NCBI GenBank assembly: GCA_028583605.1
Contig: CM053326.1
Span: 35,682,931-35,746,930, forward strand
Length of the DNA stretch: 64,000 nucleotides
Origin: Dastarcus helophoroides
Lineage: Eukaryota > Arthropoda > Insecta > Coleoptera > Bothrideridae
Direction of reading: 5' to 3'
Below are positions 57,601-64,000 of the stretch, piece by piece (within the stretch, counting starts at the first letter, position 1; every line of letters starts with the position of its first letter). The notes beneath the pieces are model-generated. The model was given only the letters and a program-made list of their open reading frames with translations, was not told the origin of the DNA and did no database searches. The position numbers were made by a program, and so were the translations under genes.

Positions 57601-59787
57601 TTAAGTCTTGAATTCGTTTTGTGGAATTCGTTCAAAATTGAAAAATTCAAAATTCGAAAATTCAAATTTCGAAAAAATGTTGAAGTTTTCGCAAAAAGTC
57701 GAACTTTTGAAAAAAATGGAAATTATGAAAAGAACTTCAAATTTTGAATGAAGCTATACTTAACTTCGATAAAAGTCCCAATTTTGATGATAAAAGGTAA
57801 ACATTTTCAGAAAGGATTAAAATCCTGAAAAAATTCAAAGGTTTTAAAAAGTTGCAATTTAAAAAAAATCGAATTTGCTGGAAAAAGTCGAAATAATCAA
57901 GAAATAGTCAAAAGTTTGAGCTAAAGTGGAAATTCTAAAAAAAAGGTTAAGGTTTCAAAAAAAATGTTCCTACATAATCGTATAAAAAAAACCAAAATTT
58001 TAAATAAAAATCTAAATTTTGAAAAAAAAAAACTTTGTGTCAAGTTTTTTACAAGAAGTCAAAATTTTGAAAAAAAAGGAAATTTTCCAAAAAAATCAAA
58101 TTCTGAAAAAGTTACAGCTTCGAGAAAAAGTCGAAATTTTGATGATAAAAGGTCGAGATTTTTAAAAAAAGTCTAAATTCTGAAAAAGTTTTGAAAATAT
58201 TAAAAATGTCGAAATTTTGAAAAAAAATTAATTTTTCAAAAAAAAACAAAAAATAAAGGAAAATATAATTTTTCAAAAAAGCATAAATTAAAGGCAAATA
58301 TAATTTTTCAAATAAAAGTTCACTTCACTAGATAAAAGCCGAAACCTCGAGAAAATGTCGAAGAAATTAAAAAAAAAATCTCAGTTTTCAAAAAACATCA
58401 AAACTTTGAGAAATTGTCAAAAGTTGGACCAAGGTGAAAACTTAAAAAAAAATAGAGCAGAAGTTTTCCAAAGTCTGTTTTTCAACATCATTAAAATTAC
58501 AGAAAAAAATTAAAACTGAAAAAAATAACAATTTTGAGAAAAGATTAAAATTATGTGTAAATATTTTCAAAAAATTCAGAATTTGGAAAATAAATTCCTA
58601 AGGGAAGGTCAAACTGAAAAAGTCTTGCGATTAATAAAATAAATAAATATTTGAAAAAAGTGGAAGTCAAAAAAAGGAACCACTGAATTTTAAAGTTTTC
58701 AAAATATAAAGACAAAATGCTTTAAAGAAGTCGAAAAATGTTTAAGAATTTTCAATAAAAATCGAAGGCAAACTTTTCAAAAAGTAATCATTTTTAGAAA
58801 ATCAAAATTATGCGAAGAAGTGAAAACTGAAAAAAAGTGAAAATTGAAAAATAAATGAGTAAAAAAATTTACACTCGAGAGAGTTTGTACTTACAAAAAG
58901 TTAAAACTGAAAAAATTCAAATTTTTAAGAAAAATTGAAGTGTTTTGAAAAAATCGAATTTAAAACTAGACTAACTAAATTGAAATTTTGAGTCTGAAGT
59001 TTCAGAAATGGTCAATATTTACAAAAATAAGGTCAAACTTCAAAAAAAAATTGAAATTTCCAAAAAATAAAATCTTTAACAAGGACAAAAGTTATAAAAA
59101 AGTAAAATGTTCAAAAAAAAACAACCAAATAAGGGTGAATTTTGAGGAATTTGGAATATTCAAAAAATCAAAATTCTGAAAAAAGTCGAAGTTTTCAAAA
59201 TTAAGTCAAAATTTTGAAATTTTGGAAGTCGAACGAGTAAAGATCGACTTTGTGAAGAAGTGGGATTTTATTGTCGAAATTTTCGAAATAAGTCAAAATT
59301 TTCAATAAAAATTGAATTCTTCAGAAAAGTCCAAACTTTCAAAATAGTATATAATCAAAGGATCCTTTCTCTTTTTTTTGCTAAGGCGAAAGCCCGGGTA
59401 TCAGCTAATTTTTTTTATAAAGATCGGGTTTTTTAAAGTATGAACTCAAAATAAACCCAGAATTTAGAGCTTCAGCGTGACATTTTTAAACTCGAAAAAT
59501 CGAGAAATATTTTCTTCAAATTTTAAGCATTATCATAATAGTTATATGCTGTAATGCTTAAAAAAAGAGAAAGAACATTTCCTAAATTATGTTAGAAAAT
59601 TAATTTTTTAATTAAAGAAAAACTTTTAAAAAATTAAAAAATGAGTCACCTGGAACTGAACCGAAAACCCAAAAACACGCTATTTTTGTCGGACCGAAAA
59701 TCGGGATGAAATCGATATGATTTTTTCCCGGAACGAAAACGGAAAACCGGAACGAAAAAAATAGTGGTTCGATGCCCTGCTTTCAAG
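54613..59787. mobile_element. hAT-like non-autonomous foldback element 2 (5.2 kb)
   Basis: The element at 54621-59779 begins CAGGGCTTTGTACCGGAACT and ends GTGGTTCGATGCCCTG. CTTTCAAG is duplicated exactly at 54613-54620 and 59780-59787. The ends share CCGAAAACC and GGAACGAAAACCGG subterminal text with element 1 (6574-9910). The interior is T-rich up to about 55650 and A-rich after it, built of diverged AAAAAGTCGAAATTTTGA-like words of about 17-18 bases. A segment of about 1.9-2.1 kb is duplicated in tandem (55672-57559 and 57560-59640). No transposase is encoded, and the K/F/N-rich frames are compositional. Confidence 0.85.
55672..59640. repeat. Tandem duplication of 2 kb inside hAT-like element 2
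   Basis: GATTGTTTTGAATTTGGGCA at 55673 matches GATTGTTTTGAATTTAGGCA at 57561, and both continue with AAGTCTTGAATTCGTTTTGT. GGCGAAAGCCCGGGTATCAG at 57317 matches the same text at 59384. Intermediate blocks (TTGATGATAAAAGGT; AACTTTGTGTCAA) also correspond. Copies differ by substitutions and indels, so the event is not recent. Confidence 0.85.
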
Positions 59788-60521
59788 TATTACAAACTAC
59801 TTTTTTGGTCTGGTGGTAAAAAATTAGTCAGTTGGCCAGATTCAAGTGAAGTATTTGTCATTGGACAACTACAGTTAACACTTTAAAGTTGTAAATTGGA
59901 TCAAATACTTGTTTACAAAAACCCCAATCGAACGCAATGTTGTTTTAAAGATTTTCATTAATTGTACCGAACAGACAACTTGATATTGGAAGAATAGTGA
60001 AAATTACAATTTTAGAATAACATTTATTGTTACGTTATGATCTATAATAATCAGTCTCGCTACATCCGGATCTATTATAGGATCTGTCGAGATGTAGGGT
60101 CGCTCTACTAAGTTAAAGTTTCCATTTCTCTTGCCACTAATTGGTGTGGACAGGAGCCTCTGGTGCACACATATTGACTACTTGCTCGCTGACTTATTAG
60201 GAGCAGGTTTGACACATGGGGTGTCGAAGGGAGTAGACTTTAAAAAATGAGTTTACAAACGCGGTATATTACATGCTTCCCCTCGACTTTGTGGAAGCCG
60301 GCGCATTCGTCATCTACTCAACATCAAACAGCAGATTTATCAGAGGATTTAACCCATTTATAAGACCACCGCACATCTGCGTCCCGCGTCTCTTCTTATA
60401 CGTAATCAGATCTTTAAGAGGGATGTCTTAAATAAATTGAAACCTCATATGTCAGTTAATAATAATTTTGTTTCAATTTTACCTTTGGTCAAAAAAATCT
60501 TCATACCCAACATATTGTAAC
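59788..60521. other. Spacer, nothing firm
   Basis: No termini or repeat partner were seen. On the plus strand 60400-60515 can be read as FKRDVLNKLKPHMS and LPLVKKIFIPN, perhaps a decayed coding remnant, but I recognise no family. Confidence 0.35.
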
Positions 60522-60864
60522 GAAATTTAAACTGTAGAATTTAATACGTAAGAAAATTTTCCAGAAAGATTTGATAAGGGAAAGCGGCTGAGATAATGAA
60601 GCAAACGGCAGATAAGCGTTTCAGAAATTTCGGCAAACGATAAGACTTATCTGCCGAAAACTTCTAGAACTCGAACCAGAGATAAATGAAGGGAGTCCAG
60701 ATGGCTTTCCCTCAGTCAGTCAGAAGTCAGTGTAGTTAGTTGGTGAGTTAGAAGTAAGAAGTAAGTTAATTATTCAGTGGTAGTGCTCCGAGTTTAGTTT
60801 GAAAATAAAGTGGTTATAATTCACGGGGTAATAATCATTCGAACCGATAAGCCCGCAACAATAT
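60522..60864 (+). repeat. Solo gypsy LTR
   Basis: A 335-bp LTR (60526-60860) begins TGTAACGAAATTT and ends GCCCGCAACA, related along its length to the LTR at 32117-32443. ATAT flanks it on both sides (60522-60525 and 60861-60864) as a 4-bp target duplication. No internal sequence is adjacent, so it arose by LTR-LTR recombination. Confidence 0.9.
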
Positions 60865-62479
60865 TTTATTCTCATCGTAAGTTGCGCACCAAAAATCGAT
60901 TCTGACAAGTGGTGACTACAGTTATTGATCAAACCATTTGAAAATTTGCAAACCCCTGCTTTTTAGTTCCCCTATTTATTTTTTGATTCAAAAATACCGT
61001 AATCTTAACTAATGGAAGATAAAGGGGGTTTACACTTTTGTTGGTCAAAATTTTTCGTTTTCACTGGGAAACTCTATATACTTTGAATAAGATCATATAG
61101 TTGGCCGTGAAAAAATCTAAAATGTTGATATCGTGCATTTTTTTGATTCAGCTAATCTTTTGCAAGAAAATTGAGTTCAACTAAAGGAAAGTATTATCAA
61201 AATAATCATCATCTAAATATAACTAAGCTTAAGCATTTTAAATATTATGATAAACTGCATTAATTATTTTACAGCAAATATTGAAAATGCTCCAAGTTTC
61301 CTCCGCAATACAATCCTCCATTCTTCTGCATTTAGACTACCGGACACGATCACTGTAACTCAGAGGGGTGTATTTTAGGACACTATGCGTATGGAAAGAA
61401 AAAGTCTCTTATTTTGACCCCAATCATCGAATTTTGATTCACCCTGGATATTAGACAAATTATTTCTCTGCTACAGACAATAAATAATCAAACAAAGAAA
61501 AAAATAGTAAACTAAAAATCACAGCTTACTAATGGTGAGAATGCAACCGATAGACCTATCCTATGATTTCCAGTTCGACCTGCAGGAACCCACATTAATA
61601 ATTTATCCCAGAATGCAAGTCCTGAATGTGCCATTATGCATTATGCAAACCCTGTTTAAAAATTACTTCGCAGTCACGGCGAAATTATAAAACATAAACT
61701 TAACTGAAAATAACCCGTCCAACCGAGAAAGAACGTGAATAATGTATTACAAAGCGCGCTGTCTCGTCTAAACTAATTGCGGGATATCGCGGTCTGTAAA
61801 TAATAATAGTAACAGCCATAGTTGCAATGAAAGTGAATAATTGGCGATGTTATTGTTGTTGGAACGTTATTAATAATCCGTGAAATAACGGGTAACGATT
61901 CAGCGAGTTCTAGATCAGTTCGGACAGGGAATTTCTCGCTGCAAAGGTCGAAAGGTCCCGCTCTTGGTCGTGCCTTCAGCAGATGTGCCTTTGCCTCTTT
62001 GCAATATCCTGCCAATCTGCCACATGCCTCTTTGTTCCTTATTAACCTTCTGTGGTTATTTCATTTCTTTATTGGTCGTTAATCAATGTTTCGCTGATTT
62101 GTTGTTATTAGCTTCCGCTATTGGTTCATTGACAAGTGCAATCTGCTCGCTTACCGTTGTCGATAACGCACAATTCGCCAAATTGGCTCGCATTTCGAAT
62201 ATTTTCTTGTAATTTTGTGTCATTCAATAACAAAGACAATATTGCATCTCTCACACAGATCCTAAGGTATCTAAGGTTCTCAATGCAATAGGGATAGTTT
62301 TTTTTATCAGTGTTTAACTAGTTTAACAAAACATCAATGTTGAATGGAAATCATGAAGAAAGATTGTAAAATATACTCGATCTGTGGAATGAAACATCTA
62401 CCTCGATGTTAACAAAAAAACTTTAACGATTTGACCGTATCAAAAAAACTAGTAAATTCTCTTACACGTTCCAATCTCA
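60865..62479. other. Spacer with a GC-richer patch at 61740-62215
   Basis: The patch at 61740-62215 is nearly balanced in composition and lacks frameshifted TE motifs. Overlapping frames on both strands (61773-62015 minus, 61964-62212 plus) have no domain. Repeated GTTATTGTTGTTGG, ATTAATAATCCG and ATTGG words could be transcription-factor sites. It may be host regulatory DNA. Confidence 0.3.
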
Positions 62480-62720
62480 GAAGAGAATCTTTTAAAGACA
62501 AAATTTTGAAAGAGTAAAACCGTCAAGCTCAAACATGAAATTAAATTTAAACTCGAAACTTCTAGAAAAAAAAGTCGAAATTCTTAATGTAAGTCCGAAA
62601 TGTCTCCAAAATTGAAGTTCTGACTCAAAATTTTGAAACCAAAATCGAAATTCTGAGATAAAAAGGGAATTTGATAACAAAAGCTCAATTCAACTTAACT
62701 GAAAAGTCATAACTTTGATC
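62480..62720. repeat. AT-rich low-complexity tract of the hAT-interior type
   Basis: Short run of GTCGAAATTC, CAAAATTTTGAAACC and AAATCGAAATTCTGAG words like the interiors of the two large hAT-like elements. No termini are visible. Confidence 0.4.
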
Positions 62721-62893
62721 ATGAACAATTCGCATCAATCGTCGTTTATGCTGGACTGGATTTAGATCATGAAAGTTCTAGATTTTAGTTAATTAACATT
62801 TTAGGGATTTTTTTGAAGTGATAACTTCTTTAGGCGTGTCGAGCTATTTTGGACAGGGGGAAACTTATGGTTTCGCACTACGAGTACGCATGA

Positions 62894-64000
62894 TCTGGAG
62901 GAAAAGAGAATCAGCTACGACAGGCAATAAGGTTTTAGACAACAACGTTCCACTGGCGACCTACTGGCATATGTTACCCATATCTGTACCTCAGCTATGG
63001 AAAAACATGGTGAGGCTAGGATTGTGGCATTGGATATCTCAAAGGCTTTCGACAGAGTCTGGCACCGATCTCTTCTCGCCAAATTAACATCTTATGGTCT
63101 TCCTCCTGGACTCTGTCATTTGATATCCAATTTTCTCGCTGACAGATCTCTTCAGGTCGTCGTCGATGACATTTGCGATTAACGCAGGGGTGCCTCAGGG
63201 GCCTGTTCTGTCTCCTACTCTATTTTTATTACAGATAAACGATCTCTTAGCTTCCAATCCTATATACAGCTACGCAGATGAGAGTAACCTTGTGTCATAT
63301 TTTTTCTCCGAGAAACCATAATCTATCGCTGCTTCAGATCGACTAAGGGAACAGCAGATACAGACGATTAATCGGGATCTCGAGATTATTCTGGAATGGG
63401 GTAAAAACAATTTGGTCGACTTCAACGCTTCAAAAACTCAGGCTGCCGTATTCTCTAAGAAAACATCAAGGGATGGTGCAACAAACATACTAATGGACGG
63501 TAAAATCCTTTCGATGGGATCTAATCTATCTATCCTAGGAGTGAATGCGAGCACTAACTTCTTTCGGGACGATCATGTGGGCGCCATTGCCAAATCCGCC
63601 TCTCAGAAACTAGGCTTTCTTTTTAGAGCTAAAAAGTACTTCACACCTCATCAGCTATTAACACTATACAAAGCTCAAGCTAGGCCAACACTAGAATACT
63701 GTTCTCATGTTTGGAGTTCAGCCCAAAACACACTTTAGCTCTTTTGGATTCATTCAAAGAGCGTAATTGATGACGGGAGTCTGACCGATTCCCTTGAAAC
63801 ACTAGAGCACCGGCGTATGGTTCGTGACTTGTCTCTTTTCTACGGGTACTATAATGGAAGATGCTCGCAGGAACTAATAGGATTGATCCCTCCAAGGGCA
63901 AGATTCTTGAGGCGTACTAGACAGTCGGAGACAGCAAATTCCTGTGCGGTCCAGCTTGACACAGTGAAGACTTCTGTCTATGGAGACTCTTTTTTCTATA
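62894..64000 (+). pseudogene. CR1/Jockey-type LINE reverse transcriptase, cut by window end
   Basis: The copy starts within the reverse transcriptase (LEEKRI at about 62896, matching 40308) and runs off the window. It shows EKHGEARIVALDISKAFDRV, PPGLCHLISNFLADRSLQVV, a deletion near 63170, GVPQGPVLSPTL in a new frame, and then YADESN at 63271-63282 where the long copy has YADDS. The catalytic Asp is thus replaced by Glu. It continues with FSKKTSRDGATNILMDGKIL, KLGFLFRAKKYFTPHQLLTL and LEYCSHVWSSAQ, and the C-terminal part after 63740. Frameshifts at about 63180, 63330 and 63740 add to the loss. It is closer to open than the 38700-41484 copy over 63412-63738. Confidence 0.9.

Noticed and set aside
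56576..58297. Several K/N/F-rich frames on both strands
   Set aside because: They are in the duplicated low-complexity interior of hAT-like element 2; overlapping frames on both strands show compositional origin.
1..64000. tRNA or rRNA genes
   Set aside because: I looked for the TTCGAATC/TTCAAATC T-loop with a matching A-box and for rRNA signatures and saw none that could be supported by eye.

Overview
The window looks like intergenic or intronic DNA from a large, AT-rich, transposon-filled arthropod (most likely insect) genome. The evidence is the mixture of elements: mariner DD34D, a Tc1/mariner DD41D (rosa-like) family, piggyBac-like and hAT-like non-autonomous elements, a gypsy LTR element, two kinds of non-LTR retrotransposon and a Penelope-like remnant. 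There are also splice-like signals, AATAAA signals, and no operons or ribosome binding sites. I cannot name the species. Almost every long reading frame is a transposon relic or a shadow in low-complexity DNA. The one convincing host coding segment is a 645-bp open terminal exon on the minus strand (36868-37512) related to mitochondrial fission process protein 1 (MTFP1/MTP18).

Layout. 1-6.5 kb: a hairpin (foldback) repeat cut by the window edge, a 16-bp minisatellite with a 192-bp higher-order period split by a LINE 3' end, a piggyBac-like MITE, other dispersed repeats and two LINE tails. 6.57-9.92 kb: a 3.3-kb non-coding hAT-like element carrying a Penelope C-terminal fragment. 12.8-14.1 kb: a complete but dead mariner. 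14.1-15.5 and 18.5-21.6 kb: two DD41D copies, the second split by a 1.65-kb TA-flanked element. 16.4-17.3 kb: a possible Transib-like element. 23-24 kb: an inverted duplication and a possible Ig-domain relic. 29.1-32.4 kb: a LINE fragment abutting a deleted gypsy element, itself interrupted by a 627-bp MITE. 33.0-35.7 kb: a hairpin, a satellite-like tandem and a foldback element. 36.8-37.5 kb: the MTFP1-like exon. 38.7-41.5 kb: a CR1/Jockey-type LINE with endonuclease and reverse transcriptase remains. 44.9-46.2 kb: a second mariner. 47.2-48.2 kb: a hAT MITE with a perfect 8-bp target duplication. 49.4-51.5 kb: an I/LOA/R1-type LINE with RNase H between perfect 40-bp direct repeats. 54.6-59.8 kb: a 5.2-kb relative of the first hAT-like element, with a 2-kb internal tandem duplication. 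60.5-60.9 kb: a solo gypsy LTR. 62.9-64 kb: another LINE copy running off the end.

The elements do not form a working pathway; they record successive nested insertions. The observations most worth following are the MTFP1-like exon with an unrecognised N-terminal extension, the giant strand-asymmetric hAT foldbacks, the E-box/nuclear-receptor half-site minisatellite, the 40-bp target duplication, and the 1.65-kb nested element with a splice-like interior.
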